From Pseudomonas syringae (lineage in GTDB: Bacteria; Pseudomonadota; Gammaproteobacteria; Pseudomonadales; Pseudomonadaceae): a stretch of DNA of 64,000 nucleotides. The stretch spans positions 114,689 through 178,688 of the forward strand of contig NZ_LGSI01000005.1 in assembly GCF_001698815.1 (NCBI RefSeq), read 5' to 3'. The notes below the pieces were generated by a model. That model was given only the letters and a program-made list of their open reading frames with translations, did no database searches and was not told the DNA's origin. Made by a program: the position numbers and the translations under genes. Shown here in pieces: positions 25,781 to 37,950 of this stretch (its first letter is position 1; every line of letters starts with the position of its first letter).

Positions 25781-26845
25781 TCAGTTGATCTTGGCATCCA
25801 GCTCGCCTCGGGCGTAACGCTCGAACATCACATCCAGGGACACTGGCTTGATCTTCGAGGCATTGCCGGCGGTGCCGAATGCTTCGTAGCGAGCGATACA
25901 CACGTCACGCATGGCCGTTACGGTCTTGGCCAGGTATTTACGCGGGTCGAATTCGCTTGGGTTTTTGGCCATGAACTCGCGGATTGCGCCAGTGGACGCC
26001 AGACGCAAGTCGGTGTCGATGTTGATCTTGCGCACGCCGTGCTTGATGCCTTCAACGATTTCTTCGACCGGTACGCCGTAGGTTTCTTTGATGTCACCGC
26101 CGAACTCGTTGATGATTTTCAGCCACTCTTGCGGCACCGAAGACGAACCGTGCATGACCAGATGCGTGTTCGGAATGCGCTTGTGGATTTCCTTGATGCG
26201 ATCAATCGCCAGGATGTCACCGGTAGGCGGCTTGGTGAACTTGTATGCGCCGTGGCTGGTGCCGATGGCGATGGCCAGGGCATCGACCTGGGTCTTCTTC
26301 ACGAAGTCAGCGGCTTCTTCCGGATCGGTCAACATCTGGCTGTGATCCAGCATGCCTTCTGCGCCAACGCCGTCTTCTTCGCCAGCCATGCCGGTTTCCA
26401 GCGAGCCCAGAACACCCAGCTCACCCTCGACCGAAACACCGCACGCGTGAGCGAAGGCAACAACCCGGCGCGTCACTTCAACGTTGTATTCGTAGGTAGT
26501 CGGCGTCTTGCCGTCGACACCCAGCGAGCCGTCCATCATCACCGAGCTGAAGCCCAGCTGGATCGAACGCTGGCAGATGTCAGGGCTGGTGCCGTGGTCC
26601 TGGTGCATGACCACCGGGATGTGCGGGAATTCTTCCACCGCAGCAAGGATCAGGTGACGCAGGAACGGGGCGCCGGCGTATTTGCGAGCGCCGGCCGAAG
26701 CCTGAACGATCACCGGGGAATCGGTCTTGTCGGCCGCTTCCATAATGGCGCGCATTTGTTCCAGGTTGTTGACGTTGAAAGCTGGAACGCCGTAACCGAA
26801 TTCGGCTGCGTGGTCCAACATCTGGCGCATGCTGATAAGTGCCAT
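25781..26845 (-). CDS. fba: Class II fructose-1,6-bisphosphate aldolase
   Basis: This is the zinc aldolase of 354 residues. Zinc and catalytic motifs include [20 protein letters not shown] and [12 protein letters not shown], and the N-terminus [19 protein letters not shown] is typical of the Calvin-cycle subtype. It joins or splits fructose 1,6-bisphosphate and two triose phosphates, mainly for gluconeogenesis in Pseudomonas. I chose the ATG at 26845, because the longer reading from 26911 adds residues with no family match. Its order after pgk, epd and tkt matches P. aeruginosa. Confidence 0.96.
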   Translation of the reverse strand: MALISMRQMLDHAAEFGYGVPAFNVNNLEQMRAIMEAADKTDSPVIVQASAGARKYAGAPFLRHLILAAVEEFPHIPVVMHQDHGTSPDICQRSIQLGFSSVMMDGSLGVDGKTPTTYEYNVEVTRRVVAFAHACGVSVEGELGVLGSLETGMAGEEDGVGAEGMLDHSQMLTDPEEAADFVKKTQVDALAIAIGTSHGAYKFTKPPTGDILAIDRIKEIHKRIPNTHLVMHGSSSVPQEWLKIINEFGGDIKETYGVPVEEIVEGIKHGVRKINIDTDLRLASTGAIREFMAKNPSEFDPRKYLAKTVTAMRDVCIARYEAFGTAGNASKIKPVSLDVMFERYARGELDAKIN

Positions 26846-26971
26846 TGTATGTGTCTCTCCCGGTAGGGTCGTTAATCGTGCAAACCTGCCGTAGCGGCGG
26901 CTGCTGTTCAAGTTCTAAGCTCCGGCCCGAAGGCCGTGCGCTCGATCATCGGCGCAGGTGTAACCCGGTGT

Positions 26972-27292
26972 TTATCGGGCCTTGCAGCCGCGACCGATCA
27001 AATCATTGGTGGCTTCCCAGTAAACCAGGCCTTCATCACCTTTGTCGTTAAACGCCAGCACACCGTTGCTGTACAACGACGGCGTACCCGGCTCGGCCTT
27101 GAGCCTGAAAACCTGATCGCTCTCATTGAGCCGGACATCAACCTCGGCCTTGGCCTGACCCACAAAACGCCAGTGAACCTGGGCTTTGCTGTCGCACACC
27201 CAATGGGTCCAGGTGTCGCCTTGTTCCGGTGCCTTCATGCTGGCGCAACCACCAAGCACTGCAAGTGTCGCAAGAGCAATCACGCCTTTCAT
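26972..27292 (-). CDS. mliC: MliC-type lysozyme inhibitor lipoprotein
   Basis: This lipoprotein of 106 residues has a signal peptide with lipobox LGGC (Cys16). The mature part shows the C-type lysozyme inhibitor fold: HWVCDSKAQVHW, LYSNGVLAFNDKGDEGLVYW and DLIGRGC, with three Cys including two for the expected disulfide. It is expected to sit in the outer membrane and block host or competitor c-type lysozyme. AGGAG lies 5-6 nt before the ATG. It is one of three small lipoprotein genes between pgk and fba. Confidence 0.88.
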   Translation of the reverse strand: MKGVIALATLAVLGGCASMKAPEQGDTWTHWVCDSKAQVHWRFVGQAKAEVDVRLNESDQVFRLKAEPGTPSLYSNGVLAFNDKGDEGLVYWEATNDLIGRGCKAR

Positions 27293-27346
27293 TACATCTC
27301 CTGGCCTGCCCCGTGAAGCACGGCAGATGCCAGTTGCTTCGTTCTA

Positions 27347-27544
27347 TCAGGGGCAGTTCTGTTCCTGATTCCGATCATCGGCCGGCTCACCCGTTGCCTG
27401 CGCTTCGACCCGTTGTTCGTTCTGGGTCGTCGGCACATTCACGGCCGCCGGAGTAAATACTTCACAGGCCTTGGAGTGAGCTCCAGACCCGCTGCAACCG
27501 GCCAATACCAAACAACTGACCAGGGCCAGAGCGGAGATTTTCAT
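27347..27544 (-). CDS. Small hypothetical lipoprotein
   Basis: This 65-residue protein has a lipoprotein signal (ALVSCLVLAGC, Cys17). The mature 48 residues are polar, with Cys27 and Cys64 and no recognised domain. GGAA precedes the ATG at about 7 nt. I do not recognise it. Its place between mliC and another lipoprotein gene suggests an envelope role. Confidence 0.65.
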   Translation of the reverse strand: MKISALALVSCLVLAGCSGSGAHSKACEVFTPAAVNVPTTQNEQRVEAQATGEPADDRNQEQNCP

Positions 27545-27632
27545 GGTGAAGTTCCTTATTCAGAAAAGTTATCCACCTGCTAATGACCACTTTTGTACCC
27601 GGTTGTTGCCAAATCAATTGCCGGAAGAGCTT

Positions 27633-27857
27633 TTACCGACAGCCCACCGGCCCGACGGTCGGCATGAATTCGTATTTATCCAGCGCCGTTTCGCCGCCCC
27701 TCTTGTAGAGGATCGGCACGGTTTCAGCCTGCCAGTGAGCCTGATAGCAGCTGACTTGCAGCACATCAGGCGCACGATCCACCTCGCCGGCTTCCGGCTC
27801 GCTGGCGCATCCGCTGAGCAAACCCGCGACAATCAACAGCGGTATCGGCTTAAGCAT
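27633..27857 (-). CDS. Small hypothetical lipoprotein
   Basis: This 74-residue protein has a lipobox LLSGC (Cys17) followed by an acidic linker and then VSCYQAHWQAETVPILYKRGG. Mature Cys residues at about 37 and 73 could form a disulfide. AGGGA lies about 7 nt before the ATG. It lies 28 nt downstream of pgk. The function is unknown. Confidence 0.7.
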   Translation of the reverse strand: MLKPIPLLIVAGLLSGCASEPEAGEVDRAPDVLQVSCYQAHWQAETVPILYKRGGETALDKYEFMPTVGPVGCR

Positions 27858-27885
27858 GTGAATTCCCTTTGTCCAAAGCCGGCTC

Positions 27886-29049
27886 TCAAGCCTTGGCGCG
27901 CTGTTCCAGTATTTCTACGGCCGGCAGGACTTTGCCTTCGACAAACTCCAGAAACGCACCACCACCGGTTGAAATGTAGGAGATTTGATCGGCAATGCCA
28001 TATTTGTCGATTGCCGCCAGAGTGTCGCCGCCGCCCGCGATGGAGAATGCCGAGCTTTCTGCGATGGCCTTGGCCAGGGTCTTGGTACCTTCGCCAAACT
28101 GGTCGAACTCGAACACGCCAACCGGGCCGTTCCACAGAATAGTCTTGGAAGATTTCAGTAGTTCGGCGAAGTGCGCTGCAGTTTGCGGGCCGATATCCAG
28201 GATCATGTCGTCATCGGCAACGTCGCCGACCAGTTTGACAGTCGCTACGGCGCTTTCGGCGAATTGCTTGGCGACCACCACGTCGACCGGCAAAGGCACG
28301 CTGACCTTGGCGGCGATCTCCCGGGCAGTGTCCAGCAGATCAGGTTCGTACAGCGACTTGCCGACGTTGTGACCGGCTGCGGCCAGGAAGGTGTTGGCGA
28401 TGCCGCCGCCGACGATCAGCTGATTGCAGATGGCGCTCAGGCTGTTGAGTACGTCGAGTTTGGTGGAAACCTTGGAGCCGGCAACAATGGCCGCCATTGG
28501 TTGGGCCGGAGCGCCGAGGGCTTTGCCCAAGGCATCCAGCTCGGCAGCCAGCAGCGGACCTGCCGCAGCGATTTTGGCGAACTTGGCCACGCCGTGGGTC
28601 GAACCTTCAGCGCGGTGCGCGGTGCCGAAAGCGTCCATCACGAACACGTCGCACAAGGCCGCGTATTTCTGCGCCAGCTCGTCAGCGTTTTTTTTCTCGC
28701 CCTTGTTGAAGCGCACGTTCTCGAACAGCACGATATCGCCGGGCTTGACGTCAACGCCGTCCAGGTAATCAGCCACCAGCGGCACGTCGCGGCCCAGGGC
28801 TTTGCTCAGGTATTCGGCGACTGGCTTGAGGCTGTTTTCAGCGGAGAATTCGCCTTCAGTCGGGCGCCCAAGGTGCGAGCAGACCATCACGGCCGCGCCC
28901 TTTTCCAGTGCCAGCTTGATGGTCGGCAACGACGCGAGAATACGTGCATCACTGCTGACTGCGCCGTCCTTGATCGGGACGTTGAGGTCTTCGCGGATCA
29001 ATACGCGCTTACCTTGCAGGTCGAGGTCGGTCATCTTCAACACGGTCAT
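27886..29049 (-). CDS. pgk: Phosphoglycerate kinase
   Basis: This is a full-length kinase of 387 residues. The N-domain shows [11 protein letters not shown] and SHLGRPTEG (substrate-binding Arg residues), and the C-domain nucleotide site shows [21 protein letters not shown] and [13 protein letters not shown]. It interconverts 1,3-bisphosphoglycerate and 3-phosphoglycerate with ADP/ATP. I chose the ATG at 29049, which gives the normal N-terminus [16 protein letters not shown]. It lies 16 nt after epd in one operon. Confidence 0.97.
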   Translation of the reverse strand: MTVLKMTDLDLQGKRVLIREDLNVPIKDGAVSSDARILASLPTIKLALEKGAAVMVCSHLGRPTEGEFSAENSLKPVAEYLSKALGRDVPLVADYLDGVDVKPGDIVLFENVRFNKGEKKNADELAQKYAALCDVFVMDAFGTAHRAEGSTHGVAKFAKIAAAGPLLAAELDALGKALGAPAQPMAAIVAGSKVSTKLDVLNSLSAICNQLIVGGGIANTFLAAAGHNVGKSLYEPDLLDTAREIAAKVSVPLPVDVVVAKQFAESAVATVKLVGDVADDDMILDIGPQTAAHFAELLKSSKTILWNGPVGVFEFDQFGEGTKTLAKAIAESSAFSIAGGGDTLAAIDKYGIADQISYISTGGGAFLEFVEGKVLPAVEILEQRAKA

Positions 29050-29065
29050 GAGTGAATCCCTGTTT

Positions 29066-30115
29066 TTACTGTTGTTGGTCTGCGACGCGCAAAAAATGAT
29101 CAGCGACGTCAAGCATTCGATTGGCAAAACCCCATTCGTTATCGAACCAGGCCAGCAGATTGACCAGCCGTGGGCCGGATACGCGGGTCTGACTCGCATC
29201 GACGATGGCCGAATGAGGGTCATGGTTGAAATCACAACTGGCGTGCGGCAGTTCGGTATAGGCCAGCAACCCTTTCAACGGTCCGCCCGTGGCGGCCTCG
29301 CGAAGAATGCGGTTGATTTCAACGGCGTCGGTATCGCGCGCGCTTTGCAGCGTGATATCCAGGCACGACACATTGACGGTCGGCACACGCACTGCTTTGG
29401 CCTGAATTCGGCCGGCAAGTTCCGGAAGCAGCCGCTCGATGCCACGTGCCAGACCAGTGGACACCGGAATGATCGACTGAAAGGCCGAGCGCGTGCGGCG
29501 CAGGTCTTCATGATGATAGGCGTCAATCACCGGCTGGTCGTTCATCGCCGAGTGGATCGTGGTGATGGTCACGTATTCCAGACCGATGGCCTGATCCAGC
29601 AGGCGCAGCAATGGCACGCTGCAGTTGGTGGTGCAGGACGCCGCCGAAACCAGCAGCTCATTGCCGGTCAGGTTCTGCTGATTGATGCCGAACACGATGG
29701 TGGCGTCGACATCGGCTTCGCTGGCCATGGGCTGGGAAAACAGCACACGCGGCGCGCCGGCATCGAGAAAGCGCTGGCCGTCTTCGCGGGTGTTGTAGAC
29801 CCCGGAACACTCCAGCACCAGATCAATGTCCAGCGCGGCCCAGTCAATGCCTTCGGGAGTTGCACTGCGCAATACTTTGATCTTGTGATCATTGATGTGC
29901 AGGTATTGCCCTTCAACCCGCACTTCGCCGGGGAACCGGCCATGTGTGGAGTCAAAGCGCGTGAGGTATTCGAGACTGGCCATGTCGGCCAGATCGTTGA
30001 TGGCAACCACTTCGAACCCGGCCTTCGCCCCCCGCTCGCAAAGCGCGCGAACGACGCAACGACCGATACGGCCGTAGCCGTTGAGTGCAACTTTATAAGG
30101 ACGGTGCTGGGGCAT
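29066..30115 (-). CDS. epd: Erythrose-4-phosphate dehydrogenase
   Basis: This GAPDH-family enzyme of 349 residues begins [19 protein letters not shown] (NAD fold), has the catalytic Cys in [12 protein letters not shown] and ends with [12 protein letters not shown]. The insertion pattern and the genomic place between tkt and pgk point to Epd (erythrose 4-phosphate to 4-phosphoerythronate, for pyridoxal phosphate synthesis) rather than glycolytic Gap. A gap-like activity cannot be excluded from sequence alone. Confidence 0.9.
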   Translation of the reverse strand: MPQHRPYKVALNGYGRIGRCVVRALCERGAKAGFEVVAINDLADMASLEYLTRFDSTHGRFPGEVRVEGQYLHINDHKIKVLRSATPEGIDWAALDIDLVLECSGVYNTREDGQRFLDAGAPRVLFSQPMASEADVDATIVFGINQQNLTGNELLVSAASCTTNCSVPLLRLLDQAIGLEYVTITTIHSAMNDQPVIDAYHHEDLRRTRSAFQSIIPVSTGLARGIERLLPELAGRIQAKAVRVPTVNVSCLDITLQSARDTDAVEINRILREAATGGPLKGLLAYTELPHASCDFNHDPHSAIVDASQTRVSGPRLVNLLAWFDNEWGFANRMLDVADHFLRVADQQQ

Positions 30116-30145
30116 GGGGTTCTCGTGGGCAAGTCACCAAGACGC

Positions 30146-30233
30146 GTTGGAGCGAGGCTTGCCCGCGAAGGCAGCAATACGGTCTGTCAGACAAACCGTA
30201 TCGCCCAATTTCGCGGGCAAGCCTCGCTCCAAC
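30146..30233. repeat. REP pair between tkt and epd
   Basis: GTTGGAGCGAGGCTTGCCCG (from 30146) and its complement (to 30233) form an inverted pair about 44 nt apart. The right end is 9 nt from the tkt stop. Confidence 0.9.
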
Positions 30234-30242
30234 AGATCGCTA

Positions 30243-32240
30243 TCAGTCTTCCAGCAACTCTTCAGCCGTACCCAGGATGTTTTCCAGGGTGAAGCCGAAC
30301 TCTTCGAACAAGGCCGGCGCAGGCGCCGATTCGCCGAACGTGGTCATGCCGATGACGCGACCTTCCAGACCGACGTACTTGTACCAGAAGTCCGCATGCG
30401 CAGCTTCGATGGCGATACGCGCACTGACCTGCAACGGCAGAACGGTTTGCTTGTACATCGCGTCCTGGGCATCGAACACGCTGGTGCATGGCATGGAAAC
30501 CACACGCACGTTGCGACCTTGCGCGCTGAGCGCGTCGAACGCCTGCACGGCCAGACCGACTTCCGAACCGGTAGCGATCAGGATCAGCTCAGGCTCGCCG
30601 ACGCAATCACGCAGCACGTAACCACCACGGGCGACATCCGCCAGCTGGATTGCGTTGCGCGCTTGGTGAGTCAGGTTCTGACGCGAGAAGATCAACGCCG
30701 ATGGGCCGTCGTTACGCTCAAGGGCGTATTTCCAGGCAATCGCCGACTCCACCGCATCCGCTGGACGCCATGTATCAAGGTTCGGCGTGGTGCGCAGGCT
30801 GGTCAGTTGCTCGATTGGCTGGTGAGTCGGACCGTCTTCGCCCAGACCGATGGAGTCGTGGGTGAACACGTAGATCACACGCTTCTTCATCAACGAGGAC
30901 ATGCGCACCGCGTTACGGGCGTATTCCATGAAGATCAGGAAGGTCGCGCCGTAAGGCACGAACCCGCCGTGCAGGGCGATGCCGTTCATCATGGCGCCCA
31001 TGCCGAACTCACGCACACCGTAATGCAGGTAGTTGCCGCTGGCGTCTTCGCCGGTGATGCTCTTGCAGCCCTTCCAGATGGTCAGGTTGGAACCGGCAAG
31101 GTCAGCGGAACCGCCGAGGATTTCCGGCAGCAGCGGGCCGAAAGCGCTCAAGGCGTTCTGGCTGGCTTTACGGCTGGCGATGGTTTCGCCCTTGGCGTTG
31201 ACTTCAGCAACATACGCTGCGGATTTCTCGGCGAAGTCAGCTGGCAACTCGCCGCTCATGCGACGGATCAGCTCGTTGGCCAGCTCAGGGTGCGCAGCAG
31301 AATAGGCAGCGAAACGCTGATCCCACTCGGCTTCAACCGCCAGGCCTTTTTCTTTCGCGCTCCACTCGGCATAGATGTCAGCCGGGATTTCGAACGGACC
31401 GTGGGTCCATTTCAGGGCTGCGCGGGTCAAGGCGATTTCATCGGCACCCAGTGGCGCGCCGTGGGATTCTTCCTTGCCTTGCTTGTTCGGCGAACCGAAA
31501 CCGATGGTGGTCTTGCAGCAGATCAGCGTCGGCTGGTCGCTCTTGCGAGCGGTGTCGATAGCGGTCTTGATTTCGTCGGCGTCATGGCCGTCGACGTTGC
31601 GGATCACCAGCCAGCCGTAGGCTTCGAAGCGCTTTGGCGTGTCATCGGTGAACCAGCCTTCGACTTCGCCATCGATGGAGATGCCGTTGTCGTCGTAGAA
31701 GGCGATCAGCTTGTTCAGGTTCAACGTGCCGGCCAAAGAGCCGACTTCGTGGGAAATGCCTTCCATCATGCAGCCATCACCCAGGAAAACGTAGGTGTGG
31801 TGATCAACGATGTTATGGCCAGGACGGTTGAACTGGGCGGCCAGGGTTTTTTCGGCGATGGCAAAACCAACGGCGTTGGCCAAGCCTTGGCCCAATGGAC
31901 CGGTGGTGGTCTCGACGCCAGGGGTGTAACCGTATTCCGGGTGACCCGGCGTGCGGCTGTGCAGCTGGCGGAAGTTTTTCAGGTCGTCGATAGACAGGTC
32001 GTAGCCGGTCAGGTGCAACAACGAATAAACCAGCATCGAGCCGTGACCGTTGGACATGATGAAGCGGTCGCGGTCGGCGAATGCCGGATTGGCAGGGTTG
32101 TGTTTCAGATAGTCGCGCCAAAGTACTTCGGCGATATCCGCCATGCCCATAGGGGCACCGGGATGGCCGCTGTTGGCTTTTTGCACGGCATCCATGCTGA
32201 GTGCACGAATGGCGTTGGCACGCTCACGACGGCTGGGCAT
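30243..32240 (-). CDS. tkt: Transketolase
   Basis: This thiamine-diphosphate enzyme of 665 residues has the ThDP/Mg motif region [18 protein letters not shown], the substrate contacts [12 protein letters not shown] and [15 protein letters not shown], and the C-terminal domain (about 540-665). It moves two-carbon units between sugar phosphates in the pentose phosphate pathway. The ATG at 32240 is supported by AGGAG 7 nt upstream. It starts the tkt-epd-pgk-fba series and is divergent from the sahR-like gene. Confidence 0.96.
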   Translation of the reverse strand: MPSRRERANAIRALSMDAVQKANSGHPGAPMGMADIAEVLWRDYLKHNPANPAFADRDRFIMSNGHGSMLVYSLLHLTGYDLSIDDLKNFRQLHSRTPGHPEYGYTPGVETTTGPLGQGLANAVGFAIAEKTLAAQFNRPGHNIVDHHTYVFLGDGCMMEGISHEVGSLAGTLNLNKLIAFYDDNGISIDGEVEGWFTDDTPKRFEAYGWLVIRNVDGHDADEIKTAIDTARKSDQPTLICCKTTIGFGSPNKQGKEESHGAPLGADEIALTRAALKWTHGPFEIPADIYAEWSAKEKGLAVEAEWDQRFAAYSAAHPELANELIRRMSGELPADFAEKSAAYVAEVNAKGETIASRKASQNALSAFGPLLPEILGGSADLAGSNLTIWKGCKSITGEDASGNYLHYGVREFGMGAMMNGIALHGGFVPYGATFLIFMEYARNAVRMSSLMKKRVIYVFTHDSIGLGEDGPTHQPIEQLTSLRTTPNLDTWRPADAVESAIAWKYALERNDGPSALIFSRQNLTHQARNAIQLADVARGGYVLRDCVGEPELILIATGSEVGLAVQAFDALSAQGRNVRVVSMPCTSVFDAQDAMYKQTVLPLQVSARIAIEAAHADFWYKYVGLEGRVIGMTTFGESAPAPALFEEFGFTLENILGTAEELLED

Positions 32241-32435
32241 CGCTGATCTCCTGGGAACTGGGAAAAGAATGGATCTGAAAAAGGCGAGCATTTTCCCTCA
32301 GGCACTGCCTGGGGGCAATGGAAGATAACGGCTTGTGGTTGTTTTTCCTGCTGGCTGTTCGTTATTTGTTCACCTATGGCTTTCTGCTAGTGCCAATCGC
32401 GGATTCATGACGCCTGAGAACTGCCACCCATCACC

Positions 32436-32459
32436 CAATATCAAAACTTTTTGATATTG
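32436..32459. promoter_or_regulatory. Perfect 11-bp inverted repeat before sahR-like gene
   Basis: CAATATCAAAA and TTTTGATATTG are exact complements separated by CT. The site lies 41 nt before the ArsR-methyltransferase start in the divergent gap with tkt. ArsR-family proteins bind such palindromes, so it is a good candidate for an autoregulatory operator controlling sahR-metK. Confidence 0.65.
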
Positions 32460-32500
32460 CTCTTGCGACAAGCGAGGTCGCTAACTAGACTGCCAGCCAT

Positions 32501-33496
32501 ATGAACCTTCGCGTACCAGCCATTCGCCACGACGATTGCGACGACCTTTCTGCCTTGTGCAAGGCCGGCGGCGATCCACTGCGGCTGAACGTCTTGCGCG
32601 CCCTGGCCAACGATTCGTTCGGCGTGCTGGAGCTGGCGCAGATCTTCGCCATCGGCCAATCCGGCATGAGTCATCACCTTAAAGTGCTGGCCCAGGCCGA
32701 TCTGGTGGCGACTCGTCGCGAAGGCAATGCGATTTTCTATCGTCGCGCGCTGCCCCACACCGACCAGACCGGCGGCCGGTTGCACGCGGCGCTGCTTGAT
32801 GAAGTGGACTCGCTGGCGCTGCCGGATGATGTTCAGGCCCGTATCGGTCTGGTACATCGGCAACGGGCCAGTGCCAGCCAGGATTTTTTCGCTCGCACCG
32901 CCGAGAAATTTCGCGCCCAGCAGGATTTGATCGCCGGCCTGGCGCAGTACCGCGACAGCTTGCTGTCGCTGCTCGACAAACTAAGCTTCGGCCCTGAAGC
33001 CACAGCGCTGGAAGTCGGCCCCGGCGATGGCGGTTTTCTGCCGGAACTGGCGCGGCGCTTCAAGCATGTGACGGCACTGGACAACAGCCCGGCAATGCTC
33101 GAACTGGCCCGTCAGGTCTGTTCGCGCGAGCAACTGGCTAACGTCGAGCTGAAACTGGCCGATGCATTAAGCGCCGCCAATGTGTGCGCCGATTGCGTGG
33201 TCTTGAACATGGTGCTTCACCACTTCGCCGCACCGGCCGAAGCACTCAAACAACTGGCCAACCTGGTGCAACCAGGCGGTAGCCTGTTGGTGACAGAGTT
33301 ATGTAGCCACGACCAGAGCTGGGCAAAGGAAGCCTGTGGCGATCTCTGGTTGGGTTTTGAACAGGATGATCTGGCCCGTTGGGCCATCGCTGCGGGGCTA
33401 GTTCCCGGGGAAAGCCTCTATGTAGGCTTACGTAATGGTTTCCAGATCCAGGTTCGCCACTTTCAGCGACCGGCTGGCAACACTCACCATCGGTAA
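32501..33496 (+). CDS. sahR: ArsR-methyltransferase fusion regulator (SahR-like)
   Basis: This protein of 331 residues has an N-terminal ArsR winged helix (about 10-95; [20 protein letters not shown] and [22 protein letters not shown]) and a C-terminal class I SAM-binding methyltransferase-like domain (about 145-310; [41 protein letters not shown]). The ArsR metal-binding CxCxxC motif is not seen. This architecture and its place 20 nt before metK match SahR, described as an S-adenosylhomocysteine-responsive regulator of the methionine cycle. The assignment rests on domain order and neighbours. A perfect palindrome lies upstream. Confidence 0.75.
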   Translation: MNLRVPAIRHDDCDDLSALCKAGGDPLRLNVLRALANDSFGVLELAQIFAIGQSGMSHHLKVLAQADLVATRREGNAIFYRRALPHTDQTGGRLHAALLDEVDSLALPDDVQARIGLVHRQRASASQDFFARTAEKFRAQQDLIAGLAQYRDSLLSLLDKLSFGPEATALEVGPGDGGFLPELARRFKHVTALDNSPAMLELARQVCSREQLANVELKLADALSAANVCADCVVLNMVLHHFAAPAEALKQLANLVQPGGSLLVTELCSHDQSWAKEACGDLWLGFEQDDLARWAIAAGLVPGESLYVGLRNGFQIQVRHFQRPAGNTHHR

Positions 33497-33516
33497 AATT
33501 CAGGAAACCCGTAGAG

Positions 33517-34707
33517 ATGAGCGAATACTCCCTTTTCACCTCCGAGTCCGTGTCCGAAGGGCATCCAGACAAAATCGCCGACCAGATTTCCGACGCGGTT
33601 CTGGACGCAATCATCGCTGAAGACAAATTCGCCCGTGTAGCGTGCGAAACGCTGGTCAAGACCGGCGTGGCGATCATTGCTGGCGAAGTGTCCACATCGG
33701 CTTGGGTCGATCTGGAAGACATCGTTCGCAAAGTCATTCTCGACATCGGCTACAACAGCTCCGACGTCGGCTTCGACGGCGCGACCTGCGGCGTGATGAA
33801 CATCATCGGCAAGCAGTCCGTGGACATCGCCCAGGGCGTTGACCGCAGCAAGCCTGAAGATCAGGGCGCTGGCGACCAGGGCCTGATGTTCGGCTACGCC
33901 AGCAACGAAACCGACGTGCTGATGCCTGCACCGATCACGTTCGCGCATCAACTGGTGCATCGCCAGGCTGAAGCCCGTAAATCCGGCCTGCTGCCTTGGT
34001 TGCGCCCGGACGCGAAATCCCAGGTCACTTGCCGTTACGAAAACGGCAAGGTTGTTGGCATCGACGCAATCGTTCTGTCGACCCAACACAACCCGGAAGT
34101 TTCCTACAAAGACCTGCGCGAAGGCGTGATGGAGCTGATCGTCAAGCACGTGCTGCCAGCTGAACTGCTGCACAAAGACACCCAGTTCCACATCAACCCG
34201 ACCGGCAACTTCATCATCGGTGGCCCGGTTGGCGACTGCGGCCTGACCGGTCGCAAGATCATCGTCGACACCTACGGCGGCATGGCTCGTCACGGCGGCG
34301 GCGCGTTCTCCGGCAAGGATCCATCCAAGGTTGACCGTTCTGCGGCTTACGCCGGTCGTTATGTTGCCAAGAACATCGTAGCTGCCGGCCTGGCCGAGCG
34401 TTGCGAGATTCAGGTTTCCTACGCAATCGGCGTCGCGCAACCGACTTCGATCTCTTTGAACACCTTCGGCACCGGCAAGCTGTCCGATGACAAGATCATC
34501 AAGCTGGTTCGCGATAACTTCGACCTGCGTCCATACGCAATCACCACCATGCTCGACTTGCTGCACCCGATGTACCAAGCCACTGCGGCCTACGGCCACT
34601 TCGGTCGTACCCCGGTTGAAATGACGGTTGGCGATGACACCTTCACCGCCTTCACCTGGGAAAAAACCGACCGTGCCGACGCCCTGCGCGCCGCTGCCGG
34701 CCTGTAA
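33517..34707 (+). CDS. metK: S-adenosylmethionine synthetase
   Basis: This enzyme of 396 residues shows the family motifs [27 protein letters not shown] and [16 protein letters not shown]. It makes S-adenosylmethionine from methionine and ATP. It lies 20 nt after the SahR-like gene with CAGGAAA before the ATG, and a strong terminator follows, so the two genes form one unit. Confidence 0.97.
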   Translation: MSEYSLFTSESVSEGHPDKIADQISDAVLDAIIAEDKFARVACETLVKTGVAIIAGEVSTSAWVDLEDIVRKVILDIGYNSSDVGFDGATCGVMNIIGKQSVDIAQGVDRSKPEDQGAGDQGLMFGYASNETDVLMPAPITFAHQLVHRQAEARKSGLLPWLRPDAKSQVTCRYENGKVVGIDAIVLSTQHNPEVSYKDLREGVMELIVKHVLPAELLHKDTQFHINPTGNFIIGGPVGDCGLTGRKIIVDTYGGMARHGGGAFSGKDPSKVDRSAAYAGRYVAKNIVAAGLAERCEIQVSYAIGVAQPTSISLNTFGTGKLSDDKIIKLVRDNFDLRPYAITTMLDLLHPMYQATAAYGHFGRTPVEMTVGDDTFTAFTWEKTDRADALRAAAGL

Positions 34708-34731
34708 TACGCCTTAAGCTTCAGGCGTAAG

Positions 34732-34767
34732 AAAAGCCCCTGGCGACTGTGGTCGTCAGGGGCTTTT
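34732..34767 (+). terminator. Terminator after metK
   Basis: AAAAGCCCCTG and CAGGGGCTTTT form a strong stem with a T-run, 25 nt after the metK stop. Confidence 0.92.
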
Positions 34768-34792
34768 TGGTTCATGCACATACGTTTTTTTT

Positions 34793-34938
34793 GTAGGACC
34801 GGATTCATCCGGGAATCCGTCCGCACATCCACCATCATCTATGTGGGAATGACGAGTAGGAGTTCATCCGCGAGGCGTCGGCACCCTCGATACCTTTATC
34901 GACTAACCCATCGCCCTCCCGGATAAATCCGGTCCTAC
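34793..34938. repeat. Composite REP cluster after metK
   Basis: The outer arms GTAGGACCGGATTCATCCGG (34793) and its variant complement (to 34938) enclose a second, half REP (34856-34875, GTAGGAGTTCATCCGCGAGG). The right half, from about 34868, closely resembles 41899-41973. It looks like a REP pair invaded by another. The gap 34708-35119 holds the metK terminator, this cluster and the shared 27-bp motif after it, but no gene. Confidence 0.8.
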
Positions 34939-34958
34939 AGGTTGACCGCACTCCAACT

Positions 34959-35005
34959 GGCCGGAATCCGCGCGAGCTCTTGTAGCGAATTCATTCGCGA
35001 ATACG
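34959..35005. repeat. Shared 27-bp motif plus half REP
   Basis: Positions 34959-34985 repeat at 41863-41889 with one mismatch (core TCCGCGCGAGCTCTTGTAG). Here it is followed by a small palindrome GCGAATTCATTCGC. Confidence 0.7.
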
Positions 35006-35092
35006 GTGTGTCAGGCACGCCAATCACACCCAGCAGAAAAACCCGGTAACCACGCCACGCGTCATCCTTGAAGCGCAGCGGCTAGCCTGTGA

Positions 35093-36805
<1,713 letters not shown>

Positions 36806-36880
36806 ATTTAATTAATTACTGCAGCGCCGGGGATTTCATCGTCACGCTCGGCCGCCATCTTTTTTTCAAAAGGAGTTCAT

Positions 36881-37291
36881 ATGAAGTTTTTGTCACCACG
36901 GGCCCTGCTGGCCTTGGTCGGCCTGTTCGCCACGCCGATTTTTGCCGCTGAACTGCCGCCGCAAGCCTCTGGATGTGTGGCCAAGAGTCAGGAAATCAGC
37001 ACCAAGCTCGAAGAGGCCAAGGCCGAAGGCAACAAACAACAGCAGGCTGAACTGGAAAAAGCCCTGAGCGAAGTGAACGCCAACTGCAGCGAGGCCACGC
37101 TGGTCAAACAACACGAGCAGAAAGTGCTGGATGCCAAGCGCGAAGTCAGCCGTCGTCAGGCGGATTTGAACAAGGCGATGACCAAGGGTGATCCGGAGAA
37201 GATCAACAAGCGCAAGGACAAACTCGCCGAGTCCCGCAAGGAATTGCAGGACGCTCAGACCGAGCTGGAGACGGTGCAGCCGGAGGATTAA
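36881..37291 (+). CDS. Exported DUF1090 protein
   Basis: This protein of 136 residues has a signal peptide at 1-22 (LLALVGLFATPIFAAE). The mature part is highly charged and largely a predicted coiled coil (KLEEAKAEGNKQQQAELEKAL and further Lys/Glu/Gln-rich heptads), with Cys in ASGCVAK and NANCSEA, as in the YqjC/DUF1090 family. It is probably periplasmic and its function is unknown. A strong AAAAGGAG site precedes the ATG. Confidence 0.88.
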   Translation: MKFLSPRALLALVGLFATPIFAAELPPQASGCVAKSQEISTKLEEAKAEGNKQQQAELEKALSEVNANCSEATLVKQHEQKVLDAKREVSRRQADLNKAMTKGDPEKINKRKDKLAESRKELQDAQTELETVQPED

Positions 37292-37309
37292 CAGGTCAGC
37301 GTAAGTTTC

Positions 37310-37402
37310 TGTAGGAGGGAATTTATTCCCGAAGGCGGTATTCCGGCTGATGAATATGTATCGGTTGTATTGGCCTCTTCGGGAATGAATTCCCTCCTAC
37401 AA
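37310..37402. repeat. REP pair, GTAGGAGGGAATTTATTCCC type
   Basis: TGTAGGAGGGAATTTATTCC and its near complement, ending at 37402, are about 50 nt apart, between convergent genes. Confidence 0.9.
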
Positions 37403-37411
37403 TGAGTCAAC

Positions 37412-37861
37412 CTAATGATCCCGAAACTCTTTATGGCAAGCCTCGCAAGCGCCTTCTACCTTGCTCATTGCAGGCGTCAGGTTGCTGGATTTGAACGGCC
37501 TTTCATTGGTGGCGATCACCAGTGCGCCGGTGGCTGATTCCAGCGAGCGGGCCAACTCCTGAAAACGCGCCTGCTTCTGCCAGACATCGTCCTTGGCGCT
37601 GGTGTGCTCTTCTTCCTTGACTTGTGGGAAGTGTTTCCAGGGTTCGTGGGACAAGCTATCGAGCTTGACCGCTCCCTCGGTGAAGCGCTGCCCGTCAAAC
37701 GCCACGCGACCACGCAACATGCCGCCCAGATCTTCACTGGTCTTGAGCATCTGCTTGAAGATCGCCTTGCGCTGACCCAAGGGTGAATTCGGGTCCAGAC
37801 CACCGCAGGCGCTCAAGGTCGCGCAGGCCAGCACTACAACGCACAGTCTTTTCAAAGTCAT
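37412..37861 (-). CDS. Cytochrome c'-like lipoprotein
   Basis: This protein of 149 residues starts MTLKRLCVVVLACATLSAC; the lipobox LSAC makes Cys19 the likely lipid site. The mature part is a four-helix bundle with the c-type haem motif CEACHKEF at the C-terminus, which is the cytochrome c' layout (haem motif last). It is expected to be anchored in the envelope and may bind gases or carry electrons. An ATG at 37870 would add three residues; neither start has a good ribosome site. Confidence 0.85.
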   Translation of the reverse strand: MTLKRLCVVVLACATLSACGGLDPNSPLGQRKAIFKQMLKTSEDLGGMLRGRVAFDGQRFTEGAVKLDSLSHEPWKHFPQVKEEEHTSAKDDVWQKQARFQELARSLESATGALVIATNERPFKSSNLTPAMSKVEGACEACHKEFRDH

Positions 37862-37950
37862 GATCAACATAGGCCGAGAGAAACGGCGGCCAGTATCCTC
37901 GGCCATCCGGCAAAGACCAAGCGCTGTGTTGCCGCAGTGACTGCGCCGGG

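Noticed and set aside
30114..32246. 710-codon plus-strand ORF opposite tkt
   Set aside because: High GC codon bias keeps the antisense frame open. The start lies in a REP region and the protein has no motif.
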